Of a DNA stretch of 10,537 bases, positions 1-7,726 are shown piece after piece (position 1 is the first letter of the stretch; every line of letters begins with the position of its first letter). The position numbers were made by a program, and so were the translations under genes. The notes beneath the pieces are model-generated. The model saw nothing but the letters and a program-made list of their open reading frames with translations, ran no database searches and was not told the origin of the DNA. Source of the stretch: Kiritimatiellales bacterium (GTDB lineage Bacteria; Verrucomicrobiota; Kiritimatiellia; Kiritimatiellales; Pontiellaceae); contig DAOVNC010000085.1 of the NCBI GenBank assembly GCA_030630445.1, positions 1 through 10,537 on the forward strand, given 5' to 3'.

Positions 1-1535
1 AAGCCGCAGGATACCAGATGACGATCAACTATCACGGAGCCCCGAAGCCGAAGGGCGAAGAGCGCACCTATCCCAACCAGGTTTCCCGCGAGGGCGTGGT
101 GGGCATGGAGCACAACAAGTGGGAAACCATTCCGCGTAGCCACTATGCAACGGCGCCGTTCACCCGTTTTCTTTCGGGCTATGCCGACTTCACCATCACC
201 ACCTTCCATCCCGACTTTATCAAGGGAACCACATCGACCCTTCAGCTGGCCCAAGCGATTGCCTACACCTCGCCCGCCCTGCACTGGGCCGACAAGCCGC
301 AGTTCTATTTGAACAGTCCGGCTGTCGACCTGGTTCGCAGCGTCCCCTCCACATGGGACGAAACGATCGTTCTGCCCAGTTCCAGGATTGGATATCAGGC
401 CGCCTATGCCCGCCGCAAGGGGCAGGATTGGTACGTGGGCATCATCAACGGCAGCGACGATGTCGTGAAGCAGTCGCTGGATCTCTTTTTCCTCGGAAAG
501 GGAACTTTTGTCAGCACCTTGTTCAAGGATGTGCCCGGCAAGCCAGTGGAAAAGGAGAAGGAGCTGATGACCGCAGTAAAAGGGGATACCCTCAAGGTTC
601 GGATGTCGCCCGGTGGCGGTTTCGTTGCCGTGTTCCGCAAGCTTGAAGCCATGCCATACGGTGGAGCAATCTACGGGAAACAAGATGTGGATCTGCGTTT
701 TGTCGAGGGTGCCGATGCGCGCTACACTTTGGATGGCTCCGAGCCGAGTGCCTCTTCCACGAAATATGAAGGAACGTTCTCTGTTGATACGAGTTGCCAG
801 CTTCGAGCCAGGATTGTTGGTGGCGATGGAGAAGGTACCGAAATCAGCGCGTGGTTTGTGACGCTGGATGTTCCCATGCCGGAAGAAGACGGCGATACGA
901 TCCTGCGGCAGGGGTCTACCATTGAGTTGATGAACCTCACCTCCGGCGAAATCTACTACACGCTGGATGGCAGCACGCCCACAACCAAATCCACCCAGTA
1001 TGTCAACCCCATCGAAATGGATGCAGATACAACCCTTAAAGCGATTACGGTGGTGAATGGTCTGAGCTCCAAGGTCTTTGAAAAGAGCTACCAAAAACAG
1101 CCCGCACCATCGCCGCTTCCGCAGGTCAAGCTGACCGAGTTAAAGCCGCTCAGCGCAACGGTTGGTTGGGATGATGTCCGGTTCAATTTGAATCTGAACG
1201 GGGAAACGATTTCTGTTGAAGGGAAGAAATATGGATCGGGCATCCTGGCTCATGCCCCCTCCATGCTGGAATATAAATTGGAAGAACACTTTGGCCGGTT
1301 TGTTGCAGGCATGGGGGTTGACGATTCTAAAAAAACGGCCTCGGTCATCTTTAAGGTGCAGGTTGGCGACAAGATTTTGGCGGAAAGCCCGATTTTGGGA
1401 AGTGGCCTGACTTGGTATTTTGATGTGGAAGTTCCAGAAGGTCAAAAGACCATCAAGCTGATTGCGGAGGATGCTAACGACGGAAACAATAGCGATCATT
1501 CTGCATGGGTGGATGCCGGATTCATCACCAGGTAA
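1..1535 (+). CDS. GH97 glycoside hydrolase, 3' part, with two chitobiase-C-like modules and NPCBM domain
   Basis: The gene is cut by the left edge: the frame is open from base 3, so the in-frame ATG at 18 is internal. Numbering residues from that ATG, positions 4-35 match the end of a GH97 catalytic barrel (NYHGAPKPKGEERTYPN, then REGVVGME). Glu25 and Glu31 lie where GH97 enzymes keep conserved active-site glutamates; which one acts in catalysis is not settled here. Residues about 100-205 form the GH97 C-terminal beta domain. Two modules like the chitobiase/beta-hexosaminidase C-terminal domain follow, each with a YTLDGS[ET]P core (236-243 and 314-321). Residues 370-505 are an NPCBM carbohydrate-binding domain with its GxxxHAxS motif. 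Family members are exo-acting alpha-glucosidases or alpha-galactosidases, usually exported; the signal peptide would lie outside the window. Substrate cannot be fixed from this fragment. It ends in TAA and faces pyk. Confidence 0.88.
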   Translation, partial: AAGYQMTINYHGAPKPKGEERTYPNQVSREGVVGMEHNKWETIPRSHYATAPFTRFLSGYADFTITTFHPDFIKGTTSTLQLAQAIAYTSPALHWADKPQFYLNSPAVDLVRSVPSTWDETIVLPSSRIGYQAAYARRKGQDWYVGIINGSDDVVKQSLDLFFLGKGTFVSTLFKDVPGKPVEKEKELMTAVKGDTLKVRMSPGGGFVAVFRKLEAMPYGGAIYGKQDVDLRFVEGADARYTLDGSEPSASSTKYEGTFSVDTSCQLRARIVGGDGEGTEISAWFVTLDVPMPEEDGDTILRQGSTIELMNLTSGEIYYTLDGSTPTTKSTQYVNPIEMDADTTLKAITVVNGLSSKVFEKSYQKQPAPSPLPQVKLTELKPLSATVGWDDVRFNLNLNGETISVEGKKYGSGILAHAPSMLEYKLEEHFGRFVAGMGVDDSKKTASVIFKVQVGDKILAESPILGSGLTWYFDVEVPEGQKTIKLIAEDANDGNNSDHSAWVDAGFITR

Positions 1536-1550
1536 TTTCCGATTAGGGCA

Positions 1551-1576
1551 CTGGACAGGTGCCTGAACCTGTCTGG
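1551..1576. repeat. Short hairpin between convergent genes
   Basis: A perfect 7 bp inverted repeat (GACAGGT at 1554-1560, ACCTGTC at 1567-1573) encloses a 6-base loop. In plus-strand RNA the stem extends to 10 pairs through two G-U wobbles and a C-G pair. It lies in the 84 bp between the stop codons of the convergent GH97 and pyk genes, which is where a bidirectional terminator would be expected. No T-tract follows on either strand, so it is not a classic intrinsic terminator. A dispersed REP-like palindrome is an alternative. Confidence 0.4.
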
Positions 1577-1619
1577 ATGGCCCCCTGCCATGCGCAGTAG
1601 GAGAACCACCCTCCCAAAG

Positions 1620-3038
1620 CTATTTTTCTTTGAGCAGGATGGCGGGGGTGTCGACCTGCAGGAAGTTGGTGTGGGCGGAGTAGATGTGCCCGCCTCCGAT
1701 GAATACCACCAGGTCGTCGATATGGATGCTCCCCTCGTCGAGCAACTTTTTGAGGCAGGTTTTAACAAGTGCATCCGTGGTGTGGGGAATGTCGACCTGT
1801 TCGGCATGCACGCCGTAGCTGAGCGATAGTTCGCGCACGGTGCGGGCGCTTCCAGAGAGGGCGAAAATGGGGGTCGTACCGCGGTAGGAAGCGCAGATTT
1901 GCGCGGTGTCGCCGGATTTGGTGCTGGTGATGATGGCCGTTGCCGGTAACGCGGCCGCCATGGCGACGGCCGACTTGGCCAGATGGTTGCGCGGCATGAG
2001 TTCTTCCGATTGCTGGAAAACAGGCAGCTTGAAGCTCAGGGTGTCTTTTTGCGCCTCGACGTTGCGGGCAATGTTGGCCATGGTCTGGACCGCCTCGACG
2101 GGATACTTCCCATAGGCGGTTTCGCCGCTGAGCATAACGGCATCGGTGCCGTCGTAAATGGCGTTGGCGACGTCGGAAACTTCGGCGCGGGTGGGGCGGG
2201 GGTTGTCGATCATGGTGTGCAGCATTTGGGTTGCAGTGATGACGGGCTTCACGCGGCGGATGCAGGTGCGGATCATATGTTTCTGGATGATCGGAACCTC
2301 TTCGGCCGGGATTTCAATGCCGAGGTCGCCGCGGGCAATCATTACGCTGTGGGCGACATCAAGAATGGAGTCGAGGTTGTCGACGCCTTCGCGGTTTTCG
2401 ATTTTGGCGATGATTTTGATCGGGCTTTTGCGCATGTCGAGAATGCTCTGGATCGCCATCACATCATCGCGGCTGCGCACGAAGGAGTGGGCGATGAATT
2501 CAACGTCGGCCGAGGTTGCCCAGTCGATGAACTCGCCGTCTTTTTCGGTGAGCGCGGGCATGTCGAGCTGGATGCCGGGCACGTTGACGCTCTTGCGGTT
2601 TTTTATTTCACCGTCGTTGGTGACGGTGCAGACGAGCTCGGTTTCGGTCTTGTCGGTGACGGTGAGCTGGATTTCACCGTCATCGATGAGGATGGCGCTT
2701 TCCACGGACACTTCCTCCACAAAGGCCTCGTAGCTGACCTGGAACCCTCCTTCAGGTGTGTGGCTGGTGGCGATGTGGATGGTGTCGCCGGTTTTGAGTT
2801 CGATGGTTTCGTCGATTTCGCACGTGCGCACTTCGGGACCCTTGGTATCGATCAGGATGCCGATGCGGTCGGATATGGAGCGGATGTTTGCGATGATGGT
2901 TTCGGCTTCGGCGGTACTGATATGGGCGGTGTTCAGGCGCGCGACGTTCATGCCGCTGTCAATCAGGCTGCGTATGAATTCGGGGTCGCACCGTTGCCCG
3001 GCGATGGTGCAGATGATTTTGGTTTGCTTGCTGTGCAT
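1620..3038 (-). CDS. pyk: Pyruvate kinase
   Basis: Converts phosphoenolpyruvate and ADP to pyruvate and ATP, the last step of glycolysis, in the cytoplasm. The 472 residues match the usual bacterial length. Visible motifs: N-terminal QTKIICTIAG; R34 and N36 in ARLNTAH; IDTKGPEVR (D64, T65, E69); catalytic Lys212 in IIAKIENREG; the metal-binding signature MIARGDLGIEIP; and TATQMLHTMI. A regulatory C-terminal domain follows. Glu69 is the residue type associated with K+-dependent enzymes, yet the usual K+-ligand Ser of RLNxSH is Ala38 here. The start is set at the ATG at 3038 because AAGGAA lies 4-9 bases before it. An in-frame TTG at 3062 would add eight residues and overlap the upstream gene. 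It follows slyX by 20 bp, so the two are probably cotranscribed. Confidence 0.96.
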   Translation of the reverse strand: MHSKQTKIICTIAGQRCDPEFIRSLIDSGMNVARLNTAHISTAEAETIIANIRSISDRIGILIDTKGPEVRTCEIDETIELKTGDTIHIATSHTPEGGFQVSYEAFVEEVSVESAILIDDGEIQLTVTDKTETELVCTVTNDGEIKNRKSVNVPGIQLDMPALTEKDGEFIDWATSADVEFIAHSFVRSRDDVMAIQSILDMRKSPIKIIAKIENREGVDNLDSILDVAHSVMIARGDLGIEIPAEEVPIIQKHMIRTCIRRVKPVITATQMLHTMIDNPRPTRAEVSDVANAIYDGTDAVMLSGETAYGKYPVEAVQTMANIARNVEAQKDTLSFKLPVFQQSEELMPRNHLAKSAVAMAAALPATAIITSTKSGDTAQICASYRGTTPIFALSGSARTVRELSLSYGVHAEQVDIPHTTDALVKTCLKKLLDEGSIHIDDLVVFIGGGHIYSAHTNFLQVDTPAILLKEK

Positions 3039-3042
3039 GGGA

Positions 3043-3048
3043 TTCCTT
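3043..3048 (-). promoter_or_regulatory. Ribosome binding site of pyk
   Basis: AAGGAA on the minus strand, four bases before the ATG at 3038 (core AAGG about seven bases away). It supports the internal ATG as the pyruvate kinase start over the upstream TTG at 3062. Confidence 0.6.
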
Positions 3049-3058
3049 GGTTGAGGGA

Positions 3059-3256
3059 TCAATAGTGGGGCGGCTTTTCATTCCCGCCGATTTCATCGCC
3101 GGGGGTGAATTCGGCGAGCTTTTGTTCCAGCGACTCGATCCGCTGTTTCAGCCGGAGGATGTCCTGCTGCTGCCGGAATAGCTCATGGTTGAGCGTGGCG
3201 ATCGTTTCGTCCTGCATGGCGGAGAGGCTTTCGAGCTTGATGATGCGTTCTTCCAT
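3059..3256 (-). CDS. slyX: SlyX family coiled-coil protein
   Basis: A 65-residue protein starting MEERIIKLES. Regular heptad spacing of Leu and Ile through residues 5-48 predicts one long coiled coil, and the chain ends in the PPHY tail typical of SlyX proteins. The cellular role of SlyX is not established; it is small and cytoplasmic and named after its position near slyD in Escherichia coli. The frame continues upstream of the ATG, but that part has no SlyX similarity, so the ATG at 3256 is chosen. No Shine-Dalgarno sequence precedes it. Instead TGC-TATCTT, an extended -10-like element, ends six bases before the ATG. The stop codon lies 20 bp before the pyk start, suggesting a slyX-pyk transcript. 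Confidence 0.85.
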   Translation of the reverse strand: MEERIIKLESLSAMQDETIATLNHELFRQQQDILRLKQRIESLEQKLAEFTPGDEIGGNEKPPHY

Positions 3257-3262
3257 GCCCGC

Positions 3263-3271
3263 AAGATAGCA
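3263..3271 (-). promoter_or_regulatory. Possible extended -10 element directly before slyX
   Basis: On the minus strand TGC-TATCTT occupies 3263-3271, ending six bases before the slyX ATG. The hexamer matches TATAAT at four of six positions and carries the TGn extension. The -35 position 17 bases upstream (GGGACG) matches only 3 of 6. If used, transcription would begin at or next to the start codon. Confidence 0.3.
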
Positions 3272-3479
3272 GGTATTGCGGCATCCGTCCCCTGCTTTGG
3301 GAAAAAAGGTGCGGAAGTATTTCGATGCCGAAGACAGGGGCAATCTTGACTTCGCCTCCTTTTTCCCATACCTACCATGTGGAGCCGCTTTATGGAATGC
3401 CCTTGCCGGGCGCTGTATCGTCTAAAAAGTGATTTTCTACCAATGCCATTCGAATACGATGCCTCAAAACAAGCTCATC

Positions 3480-3485
3480 AGGAGA
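3480..3485 (+). promoter_or_regulatory. Ribosome binding site of the sulfotransferase gene
   Basis: AGGAGA, five bases before the ATG at 3491. It decides the start: the frame is open back to an ATG at 3377, but that one has no Shine-Dalgarno and the extra 38 residues have no family similarity. The 234 bp between the divergent slyX and sulfotransferase starts otherwise show no confident operator or promoter. Confidence 0.7.
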
Positions 3486-3490
3486 CTCAA

Positions 3491-4081
3491 ATGACAACAG
3501 AGCAACCCAACCGAGATTATATTACCATTGTTTCTGGCCTGCCTCGCTCAGGAACCTCCATGGTGATGAACGTGATCGGGGCCGGCGGCATCGAGCCGCT
3601 CGTTGATCATGTCCGAAAGGCCGACGAGGACAACCCCAAGGGCTATTATGAATTTGAGCCAGTCAAAAAGACCAAGGAAGACGCCTCATGGCTCATCGGG
3701 GCGGCAGGCAGGGTGATCAAGATGGTGTATCGCCTGCTGTATGACCTGCCGGGTGAATACCAGTATCGGGTGGTCTTCACGCAGCGGGATCTGAAAGAGG
3801 TGCTAGCTTCGCAGAATGTGATGCTTGAGCGCAGCGGGAATTCGGGAGGGACAATCCCCGACGAGCACCTGCAGTCCCTGTTTGCCGCCGAACTGAACAA
3901 GTGCGAAAAGTGGATCGCCGAACAGCCCAACTTTAAAGTGCTCTACATCAACCACCGCGACATGATCAACAGCGGGTCGGTTCAGGTACGGAAGATCAAT
4001 GACTTTCTCGATGGCGGTTTGGATGTGGAAGCGATGGTGGCGGTGGTGGATCCGGATTTGTATCGAAACCGGAATCAATAA
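3491..4081 (+). CDS. Sulfotransferase family protein
   Basis: A 196-residue P-loop protein of the PAPS-dependent sulfotransferase fold, predicted to move sulfate from PAPS to an unidentified acceptor in the cytoplasm. The first strand and loop read ITIVSGLPRSGTSM (residues 11-24), the 5'-phosphosulfate loop. DEDNPKGYYEFE (45-56) is a hallmark of this compact bacterial subgroup. VVFTQRDLKEVLASQ supplies the Arg and Ser expected to contact the 3'-phosphate of PAPS. The C-terminus ends with VVDPDLYRNR, also common in the group, so the protein appears complete despite being shorter than eukaryotic sulfotransferases. No signal peptide or membrane segment is seen. A stand-alone gene, divergent from slyX and 210 bp upstream of the next gene. 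Some members of this group are annotated only by the P-loop, so enzymatic sulfotransfer is inferred. Confidence 0.85.
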   Translation: MTTEQPNRDYITIVSGLPRSGTSMVMNVIGAGGIEPLVDHVRKADEDNPKGYYEFEPVKKTKEDASWLIGAAGRVIKMVYRLLYDLPGEYQYRVVFTQRDLKEVLASQNVMLERSGNSGGTIPDEHLQSLFAAELNKCEKWIAEQPNFKVLYINHRDMINSGSVQVRKINDFLDGGLDVEAMVAVVDPDLYRNRNQ

Positions 4082-4132
4082 CGATATCCAACCCCGCGAA
4101 TCGCTGATGCTGTTTCCCGAGGGCACTGCCTG

Positions 4133-4183
4133 TTGCAAGGCTCCGCGGATGTAGGACACGGCTTGCAAGTCGATTGATTTTTT
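4133..4183 (+). terminator. Weak terminator-like inverted repeat after the sulfotransferase gene
   Basis: TTGCAAG (4133-4139) pairs with CTTGCAA (4162-4168), and a T6 run (4178-4183) follows nine bases later. The loop is long (22 bases) and the T-run is not adjacent, so this is a poor intrinsic terminator at best. The rest of the 210 bp gap (4082-4291) shows no gene. A TATAGC at 4246-4251 could be a -10 for the next gene but has no good -35. Confidence 0.25.
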
Positions 4184-4291
4184 CCGGAGGAGAGGGCAAA
4201 AGATTGGCCTTTTAATTTCGGGCTTAGTGTGAAGAATGCAACGTTTATAGCTTAGGGAAACAAGGGGCTGCCGCTGGGTGGTTCTTCTTGC

Positions 4292-6133
4292 ATGATGACC
4301 ACTAACCGTGAACAAAAAAAGATGGGTCAAGGAAGCGCCCTGCTGCGGCATGCCTTGCCGGTAACGTTTTTCAGTGTGTGTTTCCTTTATGTTCTTCTCG
4401 TGGTGGAGCCGACCCTTATATACCACGGCCTTGGTCGGAGCATATACTATCCACCATTCAGGACTTCGTGGCAGTTCTTTGCCGAAGCATTCGGCACTTG
4501 TGGCGGGCCGGTCGAATATTTGGCCGCCCTTATCTCGCATTTGTTCTATTTCAACTGGGCCGGAGCCCTGATCTATACCTCCATCGGGTTTTTCCTGTGG
4601 CTGTCGACCCGGAGCATTCTTGGAATATCGCGCATAAGGCATGTTGGGTTTGTATCCTACCTGCCGGTTGCGGCGCTATTGGTTCTGTGCACGGGCTACA
4701 ATCACCAACCCTTGATCATCCTGTCGATCCTGTTGGGGCTGTTGTTCTTTGTCGCGTATACGAAGTGGGTACCCGGGAGGCCCCTTTGGGCTGGTGTTTT
4801 TCTGATGGTCCTGAGCGGTGGCCTATTTTATCTGACGGTCAACGGATGCATTCTTTTTTGGTTGATGGTGGTTCTATATGAACTGATCCTCAGGAAACGT
4901 TTCGCCTTCGCCGGTACTGTGGCGGTTCTTGGTGTTGCGGCATATCTTGCCTGCCGGTTTGTATTCGATATCGACATGCACCCCCTGCATTGGCAGGTGA
5001 ACCGTGTTATAGGCGCCAATTCCATCAAACCCGAAACCTATTCGCCCAGGGTTCTCTTCGGACTCTATTTCTTCTTTCCGCTGCTGCTGGTTGTTAACAG
5101 CCTGTTGACCGGAAAGCAAAAGAGGCAGATACCAAAGCATGGATGGGTGTCGCCCTCCATTCAGGTGCTTGTGCTGGCTGCAATAAGTGTGACCTTGCTG
5201 AAACCCGTCTATGACCCCGGCAAAAAGCGTCCGCTCAAGATCAGGGCCTTCGCGCAGAAGAGGCAATGGCCGAAGCTGCTGGACTATGCCGGGAAGGATC
5301 CCTTTTCCCGAAGCATGAATATTCTAGACGTCCACGACATAATCATTGCGCTGTACCATACGGATGCCTTGGCGGAGCAGATGTTTGACTGGCCCACAAG
5401 TTTAAGGAGCTTGACACTTCCCGATGATGTCGGAGGCCACTATAACGAAATGCTTGTCCGTCGAAGCAACATGACGATCGAGATGGGGTGCATGGGGATC
5501 AGTGAAAAATTTGCCTATGAATCATTGATCAACTTTGGCGATCAGGCAAAGGTGTTGGAAAATCTGGCAGTCATCAATATGGTTAAAGGCGATATCCAGA
5601 CCGCAAGGGTTTTTCTGGGCGTACTAGCAGAAGATCTCATCCATTCCGGGCGGGGCCGATACTGGCTGGATATTCTGGCTGATGATCCCAGTCTCTCAGG
5701 AAATGAGAGGATAACGTATCTCCGGTCATTGGTTTTGGACAAGAATAACGATGAGATCAATCTCGCCTTGAACTATGGCCAGCTTCTGAAGAGGAACCCG
5801 GAGAACAAGGCGGCCCGGGAATTCATGATGAGCCAATGGCTCCTCACCGGGGATCTTGATCGCTTTACGTCAGCCTTGAACCGGTACGATACTTTCGACA
5901 CGGGCAAGCTGCCGAGGTCCTATGATCAGGCTCTGGCCCTCTACAGGCTCACGGGCGGGAAGGCGGAGTGCAGATGGGATCCTACTGCGGACAGCTATGA
6001 GCAGGGCAGAAAATTTCTAGGCATCGCCAAGCAGTGCAGAGCCGACAGAAAAAGGTTGTACCACGCAACAAAACAGGAATTTGGCGATTCATATTATCTC
6101 TACTTTTTTATCCACACTCCGAGGCAGAAATGA
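4292..6133 (+). CDS. Multi-pass membrane protein resembling DUF6057, with helical repeat-like C-terminal half
   Basis: 613 residues. The first 310 hold about ten hydrophobic segments: for example residues 20-37, and later stretches such as LPVAALLVLC, IILSILLGLLFF and YFFFPLLLVVNSLL. They give an inner-membrane core. The rest is soluble and helical, with TPR-like stretches (ENLAVINMVKGDIQTARVFL, LALNYGQLLKRNPENKAAREF). This layout, and the neighbouring PD40 gene, recall proteins annotated DUF6057 in Bacteroidota; I recognise the architecture, not a function. The start is uncertain: ATGATG at 4292 has no clear Shine-Dalgarno, and ATG at 4322 is an alternative that would still keep the first membrane helix. 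The stop overlaps the next start (ATGA), which indicates translational coupling. It is probably the first gene of an operon with the heme-propeller gene and the sulfatase-like gene. Confidence 0.65.
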   Translation: MMTTNREQKKMGQGSALLRHALPVTFFSVCFLYVLLVVEPTLIYHGLGRSIYYPPFRTSWQFFAEAFGTCGGPVEYLAALISHLFYFNWAGALIYTSIGFFLWLSTRSILGISRIRHVGFVSYLPVAALLVLCTGYNHQPLIILSILLGLLFFVAYTKWVPGRPLWAGVFLMVLSGGLFYLTVNGCILFWLMVVLYELILRKRFAFAGTVAVLGVAAYLACRFVFDIDMHPLHWQVNRVIGANSIKPETYSPRVLFGLYFFFPLLLVVNSLLTGKQKRQIPKHGWVSPSIQVLVLAAISVTLLKPVYDPGKKRPLKIRAFAQKRQWPKLLDYAGKDPFSRSMNILDVHDIIIALYHTDALAEQMFDWPTSLRSLTLPDDVGGHYNEMLVRRSNMTIEMGCMGISEKFAYESLINFGDQAKVLENLAVINMVKGDIQTARVFLGVLAEDLIHSGRGRYWLDILADDPSLSGNERITYLRSLVLDKNNDEINLALNYGQLLKRNPENKAAREFMMSQWLLTGDLDRFTSALNRYDTFDTGKLPRSYDQALALYRLTGGKAECRWDPTADSYEQGRKFLGIAKQCRADRKRLYHATKQEFGDSYYLYFFIHTPRQK

Positions 6134-7686
6134 TGAAGAAACGAATCCCCATGCTGGTAGCGATGGTGTTGTGCATCATTTCAATAGTTGTGTTGCTTGG
6201 GCAGCGGGTCAGGATTCCGGGAGATTATGTCACCGTCGCTGGTGCCCTCCGCATAGAACCCGACTACACCGATTCGACCATTCCCTATAATATTGCGCCC
6301 CTGAACTTTAACATCCGGCACGAGGCTGAGGAGTATATTGTAAGCATCTACCCGTCCGACAACAGCGGCTCGGCGATAAACCTAGCCAGCAAGAACGGAT
6401 CGATCGTTATCGGCCCGGGGAAATGGCACCGCATGCTGGGGGCCAGCAAGGGCAAGGAAATCATTTTCTCAATCTATACAAGGGATGCCGCCGGTCAATG
6501 GTTTAGGCATGACGATATTGTCAACAGCGTCAGTGAACATCCGATCCCTGGATATCTGGCATATAGGCATCTAAAACCTACCTATAACTGGTGGCGTGAT
6601 ATCGACATTCTCCAGCAGTCCCTTGAAAGCTCCAAGGTATCCACCATCATCGACAATTCCGCCTGCGACGATACCTGCGTGAATTGCCACAGCTTTGCGG
6701 CTGGCAACCCCCAGACCATGGCCATGGGCTTTCGCAGTTCAAAAAACGGGGTGGGCACGCTAATTTATTCCGACGGCGAACTAAAGCGGCTCTCGGCGAA
6801 ATGGGGCTACACGTCTTGGCATCCCTCGGGGAAGCTTGCCGCGTATTCGATGAACAAGGTGAAGCAGTTTTTCCGCCGCACGGGCATGGAGATTCGCGAC
6901 GTCGTCGATCTGGACTCCGCCATCGCCTACTATTCACTTGAGAAGGGTAAGGCCATAAAAATTGACGCTCTGGCGGAAAAGGACTATCTGGAAACCTATC
7001 CGCACTTTAGTCCCGATGGGAAATATCTCTATTTCTGCCGGGCACCGATTCTGTGGGAGGATCGCAACACCGTTCCCCCCAAGCGGTTCAAGGAGGTTCG
7101 CTATAGCATCATGCGCATTTCCTATGATGTGGACAACGATATATGGGGCGAGTTGGAGATGGTGCTCTCGGCGGAAAAAACCGGCAAGAGCATGCTTGTT
7201 CCGAGGGTTTCGCCCGATGGGCGGCATATGATCTTCTGCATGTGCGACTATGGTTGCTTTCCCATCTACCAATCCTCCAGCGACCTGTACACCATGGACC
7301 TCCAGACCCGGCAGGTTCGCCCGCTTGAAATACTCAATAGCCCGTACTCGGAATCGTGGCACAACTACTCAAACTCCGGGCGCTGGCTCGTTTTCAGCAG
7401 CAAGCGCCAGGGCGGACTCTTTACCCGGCCGCATTTTAGCTACATCGATGATGCAGGAAACGCCCGCAAGCCATTTGTTCTTCCGCAAAGGGATCCCGAA
7501 CACTACTACAAGACCCTCCAGACCTATAGCGTTCCCGAATTTATGATAGAGCCAGCGATCGTCAGCCTGCGGGCCCTGTCTCGAAATATTCAGATGAAAG
7601 ACTGGATTATCAAGGTCAACCAACCCATTTCCGGAGCCACCAAAAAATATGGCGAAAAAACGCAACTCGAGACAAACGAGCGGTAG
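6130..7686 (+). CDS. Membrane-anchored PD40/TolB-like beta-propeller protein with c-type heme motif
   Basis: 518 residues. Residues 7-23 are one hydrophobic helix, an anchor or signal sequence placing the rest outside the cytoplasm. A beta-rich region follows. Then C183-V-N-C186-H187, a CxxCH covalent heme c site, with another Cys at 179. Propeller blades of the PD40 type follow: YTSWHPSGKLAAYS (227), YPHFSPDGKYLYF (290), VPRVSPDGRHMIF (357) and WHNYSNSGRWLVF (410). A monoheme propeller in the periplasm suggests electron transfer or sensing, but no substrate can be named. Similar NCHSF-bearing PD40 proteins occur in Bacteroidota, from memory. GAGG five bases before the first ATG of the ATGATG pair supports the start; either ATG fits. 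The open frame extends back to 6034 inside the previous gene, but without homology. Two tandem TAG codons end it. Confidence 0.75.
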   Translation: MMKKRIPMLVAMVLCIISIVVLLGQRVRIPGDYVTVAGALRIEPDYTDSTIPYNIAPLNFNIRHEAEEYIVSIYPSDNSGSAINLASKNGSIVIGPGKWHRMLGASKGKEIIFSIYTRDAAGQWFRHDDIVNSVSEHPIPGYLAYRHLKPTYNWWRDIDILQQSLESSKVSTIIDNSACDDTCVNCHSFAAGNPQTMAMGFRSSKNGVGTLIYSDGELKRLSAKWGYTSWHPSGKLAAYSMNKVKQFFRRTGMEIRDVVDLDSAIAYYSLEKGKAIKIDALAEKDYLETYPHFSPDGKYLYFCRAPILWEDRNTVPPKRFKEVRYSIMRISYDVDNDIWGELEMVLSAEKTGKSMLVPRVSPDGRHMIFCMCDYGCFPIYQSSSDLYTMDLQTRQVRPLEILNSPYSESWHNYSNSGRWLVFSSKRQGGLFTRPHFSYIDDAGNARKPFVLPQRDPEHYYKTLQTYSVPEFMIEPAIVSLRALSRNIQMKDWIIKVNQPISGATKKYGEKTQLETNER

Positions 7687-7726
7687 TAGGCCGCGCCTTC
7701 TTCTCCGGAAGGGAGCACCCCGACCT

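Noticed and set aside
1983..3065. A 360-codon plus-strand open frame over pyruvate kinase
   Set aside because: It is antisense to an unmistakable pyk; its translation is a Gly/Asp/Val/Phe-rich mirror typical of GC-biased codon shadows and has no recognisable domain.
3346..3374. TTGACT-17-TACCTA promoter for the sulfotransferase
   Set aside because: The -35 is good but the -10 matches only the first two consensus positions; not enough to call.
3377..3490. Upstream ATG as the sulfotransferase start
   Set aside because: No Shine-Dalgarno and no homology in the extra 38 residues; the ATG at 3491 has AGGAGA.
4121..4136. Sigma-54-like GGCAC...TTGC
   Set aside because: The spacing between the GG and GC elements is one base too long, and no activator gene or site is nearby.
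6034..6129. N-terminal extension of the propeller protein into the preceding gene
   Set aside because: It would overlap the DUF6057-like gene out of frame by 96 bases; a Shine-Dalgarno and a membrane anchor begin at 6130.
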